Source of the DNA: a bacterium
Lineage (GTDB): Bacteria; Krumholzibacteriota; Krumholzibacteriia; LZORAL124-64-63
Direction: 5' to 3'
Length of the DNA: 33,277 nt
NCBI GenBank assembly: GCA_020049465.1
Contig: JAIFKS010000043.1
Span: 1 to 33,277 of the forward strand
In this document: positions 24,286 to 32,954 of the stretch, piece after piece
Layout of the letters: the number at the start of each line of letters is the position of its first letter
Position numbering within the stretch: the first letter of the stretch is position 1
The notes under the pieces: generated by a model
What the model saw: the letters and a program-made list of their open reading frames with translations, nothing else
What the model was told of the DNA's origin: nothing
The model's database searches: none
Translations under genes and position numbers: made by a program

Positions 24286-24687
24286 ATGCAGCAGACCTAT
24301 TTCATGATCAAGCCGGAGATCGTCCGCGCGGGCGACCACGTGGGGGATATCCTGGCCATCGTCAACCGGGCCGGGTTCAAGATCACCGGTCTGGCGATGC
24401 GGCAGCTCGACCGTCCGCTGGTCGAGGATTTCTACGGTGAGCACCGCGAGCGCGGCTTCTACAAGGATCTCTGCGATTACATCTGCAGCGGTCCGGTGGT
24501 CACCTGCCGGCTGGAACGCGAGAACGCGGTCCTGGCCCTGCGGACGCTGATCGGTGCCACCAATCCGGCGGACGCCGCGGTGGGCACCGTACGCAGCCTG
24601 TATGGGGAATCCCTGCAGTTCAACGCGGTCCACGCCTCGGCCAACCCCGAGGACGCGGCCCGCGAGATCAAGCTGATCTTCGGCTGA
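24286..24687 (+). CDS. ndk: Nucleoside diphosphate kinase with altered active-site motif
   Basis: A 133-aa enzyme that balances nucleoside triphosphates through a phosphohistidine. MIKPEIV (Lys9), the Tyr50 region FYGEHRERGFY, LRTLIGATNPADAAVGTVR and NAVH with catalytic His116 are all there. The signature NxxHGSD reads NAVHASAN here, so the Gly and the Asp after the Ser are replaced by Ala (A117, A119). Length is slightly below the usual 140-150. GGAGGAAG precedes the ATG. It follows sucCD, with which NDK is physiologically linked as nucleotide balancer. Confidence 0.92.
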   Translation: MQQTYFMIKPEIVRAGDHVGDILAIVNRAGFKITGLAMRQLDRPLVEDFYGEHRERGFYKDLCDYICSGPVVTCRLERENAVLALRTLIGATNPADAAVGTVRSLYGESLQFNAVHASANPEDAAREIKLIFG

Positions 24688-24736
24688 ACCGCGCTGCGCC
24701 CGCCGAAACGAAGTCCGGGCCCGCCGGGGCCCGGTC

Positions 24737-24765
24737 TTGACACCCGCGCGGGCGCCTATTAAGGT
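24737..24765 (+). promoter_or_regulatory. Sigma-70-type promoter of the yceD-rpmF-fab block
   Basis: TTGACA (24737-24742) and TAAGGT (24760-24765) at 17-bp spacing, preceding yceD at 24794; predicted start near 24772. It shares the TTGACACCCG context and a TA-GG-type -10 with the hldA promoter. Confidence 0.65.
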
Positions 24766-24793
24766 TTGTCGTTCGCAAAAAGGCGTACGGGAT

Positions 24794-25273
24794 ATGTACT
24801 TGGACCTCGACAGGACCCCTCTGGGCCGTTCCGAACTGGGCATCACCGGAAAGGTGGCGCTCGGTCTGGGCGAGGGCCGGGCGCCGGAAGCGACGCTCAG
24901 CGGCGAACTTACGTTGCAGAACCTCGAGAGCCGCGTCCTGGCGGCCGGGACCCTGCAGGCTTCGGGAACGGCCGAATGCGCGCGCTGCCTGGCGGCGTTC
25001 CCGCTGACGTGGGACGTGCCGGTGGAGCTGATGGTTCTGCGGGACACGCATTCGGACGAGCGCGAGGGCGAGACCCTGCTCATCATGCAGCGTGACGGCG
25101 AGGTCGACCTTGCCGACGCGCTGCGCGAATGCGCGGCCCTGGCCTATCCGCAGTCCACGGTCTGCCGCGAGGACTGCAAGGGTCTGTGCGCCTCCTGCGG
25201 CGCCGACCTGAACGGCGGGCCCTGCGGCTGCGTCGAGGAACCCGTCGACCCACGGTGGGCGGACCTGCCCTGA
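24794..25273 (+). CDS. yceD: YceD family protein (DUF177)
   Basis: A 159-aa DUF177 protein. The cysteine pattern CARC (62-65) and CREDCKGLCASCGADLN (124-140) followed by CGC is the usual signature, probably metal-binding. The family is coded just before rpmF across bacteria and has been linked to ribosomal RNA metabolism. ATG 24794 is used because the upstream in-frame TTG coincides with the promoter -35 box. The ribosome site is weak. Confidence 0.9.
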   Translation: MYLDLDRTPLGRSELGITGKVALGLGEGRAPEATLSGELTLQNLESRVLAAGTLQASGTAECARCLAAFPLTWDVPVELMVLRDTHSDEREGETLLIMQRDGEVDLADALRECAALAYPQSTVCREDCKGLCASCGADLNGGPCGCVEEPVDPRWADLP

Positions 25274-25383
25274 AGGCTGCCGAACCGACGAATCCGAGCT
25301 GATCCTGAAGCTCGCTGACGAAGTCCGATGTTGAAGATTGATGTTGAAGCAGAAGCGACCAAGACCGTAACCGGAGGCGTCCC

Positions 25384-25563
25384 ATGGCTGTCCCACGCAA
25401 AAAGACTTCGCAGTCCCGCAAAGGCCTGCGCCGCGCCAACTGGCACCTGACCAAGCCCGATCCGAACAAGTGCCCGCATTGCAGCGCGCCGCGACTGCCG
25501 CATCGGGTCTGCCGCGAGTGCGGCTACTACGGTGACCGCGAAGTCCTGGTCGTCGAGAAGTAG
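25384..25563 (+). CDS. rpmF: 50S ribosomal protein L32
   Basis: A 59-aa protein starting MAVPRKKTSQSRKGLRRAN, the standard L32 start. Cysteines C30, C33, C43 and C46 form a zinc ribbon (CPHC / CREC), the C+ form of L32. CCGGAGGCG precedes the ATG. The order yceD-rpmF-plsX-fab is conserved in many bacteria and ties ribosome supply to lipid synthesis. Confidence 0.97.
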   Translation: MAVPRKKTSQSRKGLRRANWHLTKPDPNKCPHCSAPRLPHRVCRECGYYGDREVLVVEK

Positions 25564-25647
25564 GCTGGTCGCCCGTTTCGGGATGGCCGTCCGCAGGGGG
25601 ACCGGGGGATAGCCCCGCCCGACGATGAACCGGGCCGCCGGATGCAC

Positions 25648-25677
25648 CCGATCGTGATGAATCCGATCGTGAGGAAT
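25648..25677. repeat. 15-bp tandem direct repeat upstream of plsX
   Basis: CCGATCGTGATGAAT (25648-25662) is followed directly by CCGATCGTGAGGAAT (25663-25677), one mismatch, then CCG again. It lies in the 151-nt gap between rpmF and plsX, 38 nt before the plsX start. It could be a regulator site or chance duplication. Confidence 0.5.
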
Positions 25678-25714
25678 CCGGCAGTGGGCCCACACCGGCA
25701 GGGAGGTCGGCGCC

Positions 25715-26704
25715 GTGGACGACACCAGACCCGTCATCGCGGTCGACGCCATGGGAGGCGACCACGGTCCGCAGGTGGTGGTGCCCGGCGCCCTGACCGG
25801 CCTGACCGCGGAGTCGCCCTATCGATTGGCGCTCTACGGCGATCCCCAGCGCATCGAGGAAGCCCTCGGCGGCCTGAACGTCGAGGGCCTTCCCGTGTCC
25901 GTCGTTCCCTGCCTGCAGGACATCGACATGGGCGAGTCGCCGGCGGCCGCCATCCGCGGCAAGCCGGACAGCCCCATCGTCCGCGCCATGACCGATCAGA
26001 AGCAGGGCAAGGTCCGGGCCGTGGTGTCGGCCGGCTCCACCGGGGCGATGGTGGCTGCCAGCCTGATCATTCTGGGCCGGCTGCCGGGCGTGGATCGCCC
26101 GGCCATCGCCACCCGCATCCCCACGGTCAAGGGTGAACTGCTGCTGCTGGACGTCGGCGCCAACACGCAGTGCACGGTCGATCAGCTCGTCGGCTTCGCC
26201 CGCATGGGCACGCTGTTCGCGCGCGAGATCCTCGGCGTGGCGGTTCCCGCCGTGGGTCAGCTGAACATCGGCGGCGAGCCGCGCAAGGGCACCGAAATCA
26301 ACGTCGAGACCTACGAGCGGCTCGAAGCATCCGGGCTGAACTTCATCGGCAACGTCGAAGGCAATCGCCTGCTGCTCGGGGCCTGCGACGTGGTGGTGAC
26401 CGACGGCTACACCGGCAACATCACGCTCAAGGTCGTGGAAGGATTCGCGCGCTTCATGGGCGCCCTCAGCCAGCGCCCCGACCTGACCGACCAGGAGCGC
26501 GCGGCGTTCGGGCCGGTGCTCGGCTTCCTGCAGCGCAATTTCTCCTACGAAGTCTACGGCGGCGCCATGCTGCTCGGTGTGTCGGGGGTCAGCATCATCG
26601 CGCATGGGCGCAGCTCATCGCGCGCCATCGCCAGCGCCGTGCGCGAGGCGTGGCAGCAGATCCTGCACGACCTGCCCGGCAAGCTCGCCACGACCGACGG
26701 CTGA
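25715..26704 (+). CDS. plsX: Phosphate acyltransferase PlsX
   Basis: A 329-aa soluble enzyme that converts acyl-ACP to acyl-phosphate for PlsY in phosphatidic acid synthesis. VIAVDAMGGDHGP at 7-19 is the family signature, and VSAGSTGAMVAAS, GANTQCTVDQLVGFA and VVTDGYTGNITLK are conserved. GTG 25715 lies 7 nt after GGGAGGT. It precedes fabD by 27 nt, in the usual plsX-fabD-fabG-acpP-fabF order. Confidence 0.96.
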   Translation: MDDTRPVIAVDAMGGDHGPQVVVPGALTGLTAESPYRLALYGDPQRIEEALGGLNVEGLPVSVVPCLQDIDMGESPAAAIRGKPDSPIVRAMTDQKQGKVRAVVSAGSTGAMVAASLIILGRLPGVDRPAIATRIPTVKGELLLLDVGANTQCTVDQLVGFARMGTLFAREILGVAVPAVGQLNIGGEPRKGTEINVETYERLEASGLNFIGNVEGNRLLLGACDVVVTDGYTGNITLKVVEGFARFMGALSQRPDLTDQERAAFGPVLGFLQRNFSYEVYGGAMLLGVSGVSIIAHGRSSSRAIASAVREAWQQILHDLPGKLATTDG

Positions 26705-26731
26705 GCCGCGGCGAACGTCCACGGAGGCACC

Positions 26732-27709
26732 ATGCAGAATATTCTGCACCGCGTTCCCATGATTTTTCCCGGGCAGGCCTCTCAGTCCGTGGGCATGGCC
26801 CGCGACCTGATGGCCCTGCCGGGCGCCGCCGGCGAGTTCCTGCGCTCGGTCGACGGAATCCTTGGTTTCGACCTGACGCCCATCATGTTCGACGGGCCGA
26901 TCGAGACGCTGACCGAGACACGCAACGCGCAGCCGGCGATCCTGGCCCACTCGGTGGCGGTCGTGCTGGCCCTGCGCGAACGGGGCATCGGGCCTTCGCT
27001 GGTCGCCGGCCACTCGCTGGGCGAATACAGCGCCGCCGCCGCCGCCGGGGCGCTCAGCTGCGCCGATGCGCTGCGCGCGGTGCGCCGCCGCGGCGAACTG
27101 ATGTTCGCCGCCGGCGCCGAAGTTCCCGGCGCGATGGCCGCGGTCATGGGGCTGTCGGCGGACCAGGTGGCCGCCGTCTGTCGTGAGGTCAGCGCCATCC
27201 ACGGCGTGGTCGTGCTGGCCAACCACAATTCCGACGTGCAGGTGGCCATTTCAGGCGAAGTCGCCGCCGTCGCGGCGGCCGGCCCGGCCCTGACCGCCGC
27301 CGGCGCCAAGCGCGTGATCCCGCTCAATGTCAGCGGGGCTTTCCATTCCCCGCTGCTCGAGGGCGCGGCAACCGCGTTCCGCGCCTTCCTCGCGACGCTG
27401 CCGATCCACGATCCGGACGTGCCCCTGGTGGCCAACGTCACCGCCGCCGCGGTCACGACCGCCGCCGCGCTGGGCGACGGCTTCGGCCGTCAGCTGACAT
27501 CGCCCGTGCGCTGGCACGAAACGATGGAAGGCATCGCCGCCGGCCTGGGCGCTGGCGCGCCGCCTCCGTTCATTCTTGAAGTGGGGCCGGGCAAGGTGCT
27601 GACCGGCCTGGCCCGCCGCGCCTATCCCGGCACGCAATTCGTGCCGGTGGGCACCGTGGAAGAAATCGAAGCCCTGCCGGCCCTGCTGGCGGACCGCGCC
27701 GGAAACTGA
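26732..27709 (+). CDS. fabD: Malonyl-CoA:ACP transacylase FabD
   Basis: A 325-aa transferase that loads malonate onto acyl carrier protein. The active serine is Ser95 in GHSLGEYS, the catalytic His lies in SGAFHSPLL, and FPGQASQ and the Gln/Arg residues of the substrate site are present. CGGAGGCACC precedes ATG 26732. The first codons lie in a 16-nt perfect palindrome. An alternative ATG at 26759, right before IFPGQ, gives a shorter N-terminus closer to the family norm, but lacks a clear ribosome site. Confidence 0.95.
   Translation: MQNILHRVPMIFPGQASQSVGMARDLMALPGAAGEFLRSVDGILGFDLTPIMFDGPIETLTETRNAQPAILAHSVAVVLALRERGIGPSLVAGHSLGEYSAAAAAGALSCADALRAVRRRGELMFAAGAEVPGAMAAVMGLSADQVAAVCREVSAIHGVVVLANHNSDVQVAISGEVAAVAAAGPALTAAGAKRVIPLNVSGAFHSPLLEGAATAFRAFLATLPIHDPDVPLVANVTAAAVTTAAALGDGFGRQLTSPVRWHETMEGIAAGLGAGAPPPFILEVGPGKVLTGLARRAYPGTQFVPVGTVEEIEALPALLADRAGN
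26733..26748. promoter_or_regulatory. 16-nt perfect palindrome over the fabD start codon
   Basis: TGCAGAATATTCTGCA begins at the second base of the fabD ATG. It is AT-rich against a very GC-rich background. As DNA it could be an operator; as RNA it could fold into a 6-bp hairpin that masks the start codon. No regulator is identified. Confidence 0.45.
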
Positions 27710-27733
27710 AACCGTTCGAGGCAGGAGCCTTTC

Positions 27734-28501
27734 ATGACCCAGGAATCCGCTGCGAACCAGGAAACGGCCGCCTCTGCGGGCGCCGTCATCGTCACCGGCG
27801 CCAGCCGCGGGATCGGCGAGGCCATCGCCCGCACCCTGGCGGCAGCGGGCTGGCCGCTGGTACTGGTCGCGCGGTCGGCCGACCGCCTGGAGGCGCTGGC
27901 AGCCGAACTGGGAGGGCCCGAGCGCTGTCTGGCCTGCCCGGGCGACATCGGCAACTGGGACGACGCCCAGCGCATCGCGGCGGCGGCCCAGGCGAAGTTC
28001 GGGACCATCGGCGGCCTGGTCAACAACGCCGGCGTCACCCGCGACGGACTGATCGTGCGCATGACTCCCGAGCAGTGGCAGGCCCCGCTGGACGTCAACC
28101 TGAACGGTACCTTCTACTTTACAAGGGCCGTGGGCCCCATTATGATGCGGCAGCGTCAGGGGCGGATCGTCAACATCGCTTCGGTGATCGGGTTGACGGG
28201 TAACGCCGGGCAGGCCAACTACGCGGCCTCGAAGGCGGGCATCATCGCCCTGACGAAATCGGTGGCCAAGGAACTCGGGAGCCGCGGCGTGACGTGCAAT
28301 GCGGTCGCTCCGGGCTATATTGTCACCGACATGACGTCCGACCTGCCGGAAAAGGTCCAGCGGGACATGCTGGACCGCATTCCGCTCAAGCGCTTCGGCG
28401 AGCCGCAGGATGTCGCCGGAGTCGTGAGGTTCCTGTTGTCAGCGGAAGCCTCGTACATCACCGGGCAGACCCTGGTGGTGGACGGCGGCATGATCGCCTA
28501 G
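27734..28501 (+). CDS. fabG: 3-oxoacyl-ACP reductase FabG
   Basis: A 255-aa short-chain dehydrogenase that reduces 3-oxoacyl-ACP with NADPH. Nucleotide motif TGASRGIG is at 21-28, NNAG at 97-100, with Asn122, Ser150, Tyr163 and Lys167 as catalytic residues. C-terminal ITGQTLVVDGGM is typical. About 15 extra residues precede the usual start. GGCAGGAG precedes the ATG. Same-strand neighbours fabD and acpP support FabG over other SDR enzymes. Confidence 0.95.
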   Translation: MTQESAANQETAASAGAVIVTGASRGIGEAIARTLAAAGWPLVLVARSADRLEALAAELGGPERCLACPGDIGNWDDAQRIAAAAQAKFGTIGGLVNNAGVTRDGLIVRMTPEQWQAPLDVNLNGTFYFTRAVGPIMMRQRQGRIVNIASVIGLTGNAGQANYAASKAGIIALTKSVAKELGSRGVTCNAVAPGYIVTDMTSDLPEKVQRDMLDRIPLKRFGEPQDVAGVVRFLLSAEASYITGQTLVVDGGMIA

Positions 28502-28607
28502 ATTTCGCGTTAGAGTTCGCAGTCAAGCAGTGTCCACAGGTGGGATGGACCGAATGGTCCGCTGAACCGAGTCCCACGAACCAAGAGCCCCGGGAGGGTA
28601 CACCGAC

Positions 28608-28844
28608 ATGGCGTCGATCCAGGAACAGGTCTACGAAATCATCCAGCGCAAGCTCTCGGTCAACGCAGAGCAGATCACCCCGGAGGCTTCGTTCACCGAA
28701 GACCTCGGTGCCGACTCGCTGGACACCGTCGAGCTCGTGATGGACCTCGAAGAGCAGTTCAACATCACGATTCCGGAAGAAGATCAGGAAAAGCTGCGTA
28801 CCGTGCAGGACGCCATCGACTACCTCGAAGCCAACCTCGAGTAG
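28608..28844 (+). CDS. acpP: Acyl carrier protein
   Basis: A 78-aa acidic four-helix protein carrying acyl chains on 4'-phosphopantetheine attached to Ser37 in [17 protein letters not shown] lies upstream. CoaD in this window makes the precursor of its prosthetic group. A 106-nt gap separates it from fabG, containing a small GGACC/GGTCC hairpin but no promoter I can defend. Confidence 0.97.
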   Translation: MASIQEQVYEIIQRKLSVNAEQITPEASFTEDLGADSLDTVELVMDLEEQFNITIPEEDQEKLRTVQDAIDYLEANLE

Positions 28845-28860
28845 CGCCGCGCGGTTCAGA

Positions 28861-28897
28861 CGGACGGGTGCTCACCGGTGAGCACCCCGATCGTCCG
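28861..28897. terminator. Long palindromic hairpin between acpP and fabF
   Basis: A 22-nt perfect palindrome (28866-28887; arms GGGTGCTCACC and GGTGAGCACCC) is flanked by CGGAC and GTCCG, which can extend the stem around a 5-nt bulge. It starts 17 nt after the acpP stop and has no T-run. It fits a partial terminator that keeps acpP mRNA in excess over fabF; as a perfect palindrome it might also be an operator. Confidence 0.6.
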
Positions 28898-28955
28898 GAG
28901 AGTCCCCGGTCGCCGCCAGGCGCCCGGGTGGTCGTGAATTCAGGGAGGTACCGCC

Positions 28956-30215
28956 TTGGCCGCGCGTTCTGTCGTCGTAACGGGTATGGGCATGGTCACC
29001 GCCGTCGGTCTCGACCGCGACTCCACTTGGGAGGCGATGGTCGCCGGCCGTGGCGGCGTGGCCACGCTGGTGGGGTTCGACAACCTCGCCGACTACAAGA
29101 CCACTTTCGCCGCGCAGGTCAAGGGTCTCGACCCCGAAAAGGTCATGGACCCCAAAGAGGCGCGCAAGGCTGACCGCTTCGTGCATCTGGCGATGGCCGC
29201 GGCAGCCCAGGCCATGGAGCAGGCCGGGTTCGCCGATGCCTCGGGCGTGAAGGCGCCTGCCGACGCGTTCCGGGCCGGCGTCATCATCGGTTCGGGCATC
29301 GGCGGCATGATCACCTTCGAGGAACAGCACAGCAAGCTGGTCGCCCGCGGTCCGCGCGCGGTGTCGCCGCTGTTCATCCCGATGATGATCGGGGACATGG
29401 CGGCCGGACTGGTCTCGATCCGCTACGGATTCCGCGGCGCCAACTACTGCACTGTCAGCGCCTGTGCTTCCGGCGGCCACGCGATCGGCGCGGCCTTCGA
29501 CCAGATCCGCCTCGGCAAGGCCGACGTGATGATCTGCGGCGGCACCGAGGCCGCGGTCAGTCCGATGGCGCTCAGCGGCTTCGCCAACATGAAGGCACTG
29601 TCGTCGCGCAACGAGGAACCGCACCGGGCCAGCCGGCCGTTCGACCGCGACCGCGACGGCTTCGTGCTGGGCGAGGGCGCCGGTATCATCATCCTGGAAT
29701 CCGAAGAGCACGCGCGCGCCCGCGGCGCCACGATCTACGGCCGGATGTGCGGCTACGGCATGACCGCCGACGCGTACCACATGACGCAACCGGACAACGA
29801 AGGCGTCGGCGCCATCGGTTCCATGACCGGCGCGCTTGCGGACGCGGGTCTGCGCCCGGAGCAGATCGGCTACATCAACGCCCACGGCACGTCGACGCAT
29901 TTCAACGACATGGTCGAGACCCGCGCGATCAAGCGCGTGTTCGGCGACCACGCGCGGGCGCTGAAGATCAGTTCCACCAAGTCGATGGTGGGCCATCTGC
30001 TGGGAGCCGCCGGCGGCGTCGAAGCCGTGGTGACGGTACTGGCGCTGCGCGAAGGCGTGTTGCCGCCGACCATCAATCTCGAGAATCCCGACGCCGAATG
30101 CGATCTGGACTACTGTCCGAACACGGCGGTCAAAGCGGACGTCGAGTTCGCGCTGTCGAATTCATTCGGTTTCGGCGGACACAACGTCACTCTCTGCTTC
30201 GGCGCCGGGAGGTAG
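28956..30215 (+). CDS. fabF: 3-oxoacyl-ACP synthase II FabF
   Basis: A 419-aa condensing enzyme for fatty-acid chain elongation. Catalytic triad: Cys170 (VSACASGGHAIG), His310 (NAHGTSTHFND) and His347 (KSMVGHLLGAAG), with Lys342. In the middle motif the usual TSTPLND reads TSTHFND. TTG 28956 is the start, 6 nt after GGGAGGT (28943-28949); no ATG or GTG gives the full N-terminal VVVTGMGMVTAVG. It follows acpP after the palindrome. Confidence 0.95.
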   Translation: MAARSVVVTGMGMVTAVGLDRDSTWEAMVAGRGGVATLVGFDNLADYKTTFAAQVKGLDPEKVMDPKEARKADRFVHLAMAAAAQAMEQAGFADASGVKAPADAFRAGVIIGSGIGGMITFEEQHSKLVARGPRAVSPLFIPMMIGDMAAGLVSIRYGFRGANYCTVSACASGGHAIGAAFDQIRLGKADVMICGGTEAAVSPMALSGFANMKALSSRNEEPHRASRPFDRDRDGFVLGEGAGIIILESEEHARARGATIYGRMCGYGMTADAYHMTQPDNEGVGAIGSMTGALADAGLRPEQIGYINAHGTSTHFNDMVETRAIKRVFGDHARALKISSTKSMVGHLLGAAGGVEAVVTVLALREGVLPPTINLENPDAECDLDYCPNTAVKADVEFALSNSFGFGGHNVTLCFGAGR

Positions 30216-30242
30216 GACGCGGGGACAGGAGCGTCGGCCACC

Positions 30243-31055
30243 ATGCGCTGGACCACTCTCATCAACGCGATCCTGGGCCGCCGGGCCCGCCCGGTGCCTG
30301 TCGCCCCGGTCGGGGACGATGATCCGGCTGTCGATGAAGCCAGCCTCCGCGGCCTGGAGGCCAAGCTGGGCTATACGTTCATCGATCGCATGCTGCTGGC
30401 CAATGCCCTGCTTCACCGGTCACACATCCACGTGACGGGGCAGGTGCGTGGCAATTCCAATGAACGCCTGGAATTTCTCGGTGACGCGGTTCTCGGTCTC
30501 GTGGTCAACGAGCACCTGTATCGCCACTTCGGCGCGTCTTCCGAGGGCGACCTCACCAAGATGAAATCCCTGCTGGTCTGCGGCGCCTGCCTGTCCGAAG
30601 TCGCGAGCGAACAGGACTTCGGCGTGCACATCCGAATGAGCCGCAGCGAAGCGGCCACCGGCGGTCGCGAGCGCTCGTCGATCCTGGCCGACACCACCGA
30701 GGCGATGATCGGCGCGGTCTACCTCGACGGCGGGCTCGAGGCGGCGAGGGCGGTCATCCAGCGGATCCTGCTGGACGGCGCCGAGCGCGTCCTGGCCGAC
30801 AGCTCCGAACGCAACTACAAGAGCCGGCTCCAGGAGCTCATCCAGGCCGAGCACAAGACGCCGCCCCGGTACCGCGTGGTGGCGGTCGAAGGGCCGGACC
30901 ACGATCGTGTGTTCCGTGTGGCGGTTTCCTTCGACGGTCAGGTTCTGGGTGTCGGCGAAGGGCGCAACAAGAAGGCCGCCGAGCAGACGGCCGCGGCCGC
31001 CGCCCTGTTGACCCTGGAACAAGGTCAGGGTTTCCCGCGTTCTGCCGATTCCTGA
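30243..31055 (+). CDS. rnc: Ribonuclease III
   Basis: A 270-aa double-strand-specific endoribonuclease for rRNA and mRNA processing. The catalytic signature [13 protein letters not shown] is at 73-85, a second acidic site lies in [18 protein letters not shown], and a C-terminal dsRNA-binding domain covers about 190-262 ([19 protein letters not shown] ... [16 protein letters not shown]). About 30 extra residues precede the nuclease domain. AGGAG lies upstream, rather far from ATG 30243, so a later start is possible. Position after fabF is common. Confidence 0.95.
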   Translation: MRWTTLINAILGRRARPVPVAPVGDDDPAVDEASLRGLEAKLGYTFIDRMLLANALLHRSHIHVTGQVRGNSNERLEFLGDAVLGLVVNEHLYRHFGASSEGDLTKMKSLLVCGACLSEVASEQDFGVHIRMSRSEAATGGRERSSILADTTEAMIGAVYLDGGLEAARAVIQRILLDGAERVLADSSERNYKSRLQELIQAEHKTPPRYRVVAVEGPDHDRVFRVAVSFDGQVLGVGEGRNKKAAEQTAAAAALLTLEQGQGFPRSADS

Positions 31056-31106
31056 TCCGTTCCCGCCCGCGGCCCCGGCCGCCCCTCTTGTCCCGAAGGA
31101 GCCCTG

Positions 31107-32954
31107 GTGCGTCTTCCGCTGCTGCTGGCCCTGTGCGGTCACCTGCTGGCGCCGTCCCTGTTGACGGCCGCCGTCGCTCCGGACGATCCGGCGGCCGGCG
31201 CCGCCACCGTGGTGGTCCCGGACGAGAACGTTCCCTACGGGGTGGCCGCGAGCTGGCTGCTTGGGCATCGGCTGCTGGCCGAGGGCCGCGCGACCGAGGC
31301 GCTTCCCCTGCTGCACCAGGCCTACCGCGCGCAGCCGGAAGCGATGTCCATCGCGCTCGACTTCCAGGCCGCGCTGGCGATCGAAGGCTACGTGCGCGAT
31401 GCCGTCACGGTCATGGACAAGCTCGTTCTGGACTATCCCGATTCCACGTCGTTCCGCCTGCGCCGGTCCGAACTGCTGCTCCGCAGCGGCAACGACGACG
31501 GCGCCATGGCCGACCTGCGGCAGCTGCGCGAACAGGGCAGTGATTCCCCTGCCCTGGTGGCGGCCGAAGCCCGGCTGCTGGATGCGGCGGGCAAGACCGA
31601 CCGCGCCCTGGCGCTGTTGCGCGGCGGTATCGAGCGCTTCCCCGAATCCGCGGGCGATCTCTACCTGGAGATGGCCGGTATCCTGCAGCGGCAGGAGCGG
31701 ATCGCGGAGATGGCGCCGCTCATGACCGAAGCCATCGCCGCGGAGCCCGATCGTCCGGCGCTCTGGCTGGTGCGTCTGCGCGCCCTGGCCGCGGCCGGCC
31801 TGGACAGTGAGGCGGCGGCCGTCGCCCTGGAAGCGGACCGCCGCTTCGGCACCGGCGCACCGCCCGGCGGACCTGACGGCGACGAAGGCGAGGGGCCGGA
31901 TTCAGCCGGGCGCGAAGGCCTGCCGGCCGATTCGTTCGTCGTCGAACTGGCCGACCACTACGCGCGCATCCAACAGGTCGACAAGGCGATCGCGCTGCTG
32001 GAACCGCTGTCCCAGCGCCATGAGCTGCCGCTGAATCCTTCGCTCTGGCTGGGGCGCATGCTGCTGGGCACCGGCAAGCTGGAGGCAGGCGGCGCGCTCG
32101 TCGATCGCGTGCTCGCGCGCTGGCCTGACGCGGCCCGCGGCTGGTTCCTGAAGGGCAAGGTGGCCGAGGCCGCCAACGACTGGGAGACGGCCCTCGGTCT
32201 GTACCGCAAGTCCGTCGAACTGGGGCCGGACGACGGCGAGGTTCGCCTGTCGTGCATCCGGGCGATGCTGGTCGCGCGCGAAAAGGAACTGACGGGCCGT
32301 GATGCGGGCGCGGCGCTGGCCGAGCGCCGCCGTGAGCTGGCCGAGCACTGCCTGCAGGCGTCCGGCCTGGTGTCCGAGCAGGACAGCGGCGGGCGCATGA
32401 TCCTGGGCTACGGCTTCCGCGCCGCCGGCGATCTGATGCGGGCGACCGAGAACTTCGCGATGGCGGCGCTCGACGACGATCTGCGCCTGAGCGCCCTCAT
32501 CCAGAAGAGTCTCTGCCACGACGATCTCGGTCAGGATGCCGAAGCCCGTGACGACCTGGAGCGTCTGCAGCGCGAGTTCTCCGACAACGCCGAGGTGGCC
32601 AACACCCTGGGCTACTACCTGGCGGAGAAAGCCGTCGACCTGGACCGGGCCGAGGCTCTGGTTCGGCAGGCCCTGACGAAGGACCCCGGCAACGGCGCCT
32701 ACCTGGACTCGCTGGGTTGGGTCCTGTACCGGCAGGGCCGCTTCGAAGGGGCGCTGGACTATCTGATCCAGGCGGTCAACGTGCTGCCGGAGGATCCGGT
32801 CATCCTGGAGCATCTGGGCATGGTCCTGAAGGCCGGGGGCCAGGCGGCCGAAGCGCTGGACGTGCTGCGGCGCGCGCTCGGTCTGGGAGCCGACGCCGAA
32901 CGCGTCCAGGCGGTGATCCGCGAGATCGAATCCCAGGAGGCGGTCCGCCGGTGA
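31107..32954 (+). CDS. Secreted tetratricopeptide-repeat protein
   Basis: A 615-aa protein with an N-terminal signal peptide (hydrophobic to about residue 22, likely cut after TAAVA) and TPR-like helical pairs over most of its length. The clearest are near the C-terminus: NTLGYYLAEKAVDLDRAEAL, YLDSLGWVLYRQGRFEGAL and ILEHLGMVLKAGGQAAEAL. A Gly/Asp/Glu-rich linker (about 250-272) divides two repeat blocks. GTG 31107 lies 6 nt after AAGGAG. The cysteine in LLLALCGHL is not preceded by a proper lipobox. It overlaps the next gene by GTGA. Probably periplasmic or outer-membrane-associated; the partner is unknown. Confidence 0.88.
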   Translation: MRLPLLLALCGHLLAPSLLTAAVAPDDPAAGAATVVVPDENVPYGVAASWLLGHRLLAEGRATEALPLLHQAYRAQPEAMSIALDFQAALAIEGYVRDAVTVMDKLVLDYPDSTSFRLRRSELLLRSGNDDGAMADLRQLREQGSDSPALVAAEARLLDAAGKTDRALALLRGGIERFPESAGDLYLEMAGILQRQERIAEMAPLMTEAIAAEPDRPALWLVRLRALAAAGLDSEAAAVALEADRRFGTGAPPGGPDGDEGEGPDSAGREGLPADSFVVELADHYARIQQVDKAIALLEPLSQRHELPLNPSLWLGRMLLGTGKLEAGGALVDRVLARWPDAARGWFLKGKVAEAANDWETALGLYRKSVELGPDDGEVRLSCIRAMLVAREKELTGRDAGAALAERRRELAEHCLQASGLVSEQDSGGRMILGYGFRAAGDLMRATENFAMAALDDDLRLSALIQKSLCHDDLGQDAEARDDLERLQREFSDNAEVANTLGYYLAEKAVDLDRAEALVRQALTKDPGNGAYLDSLGWVLYRQGRFEGALDYLIQAVNVLPEDPVILEHLGMVLKAGGQAAEALDVLRRALGLGADAERVQAVIREIESQEAVRR

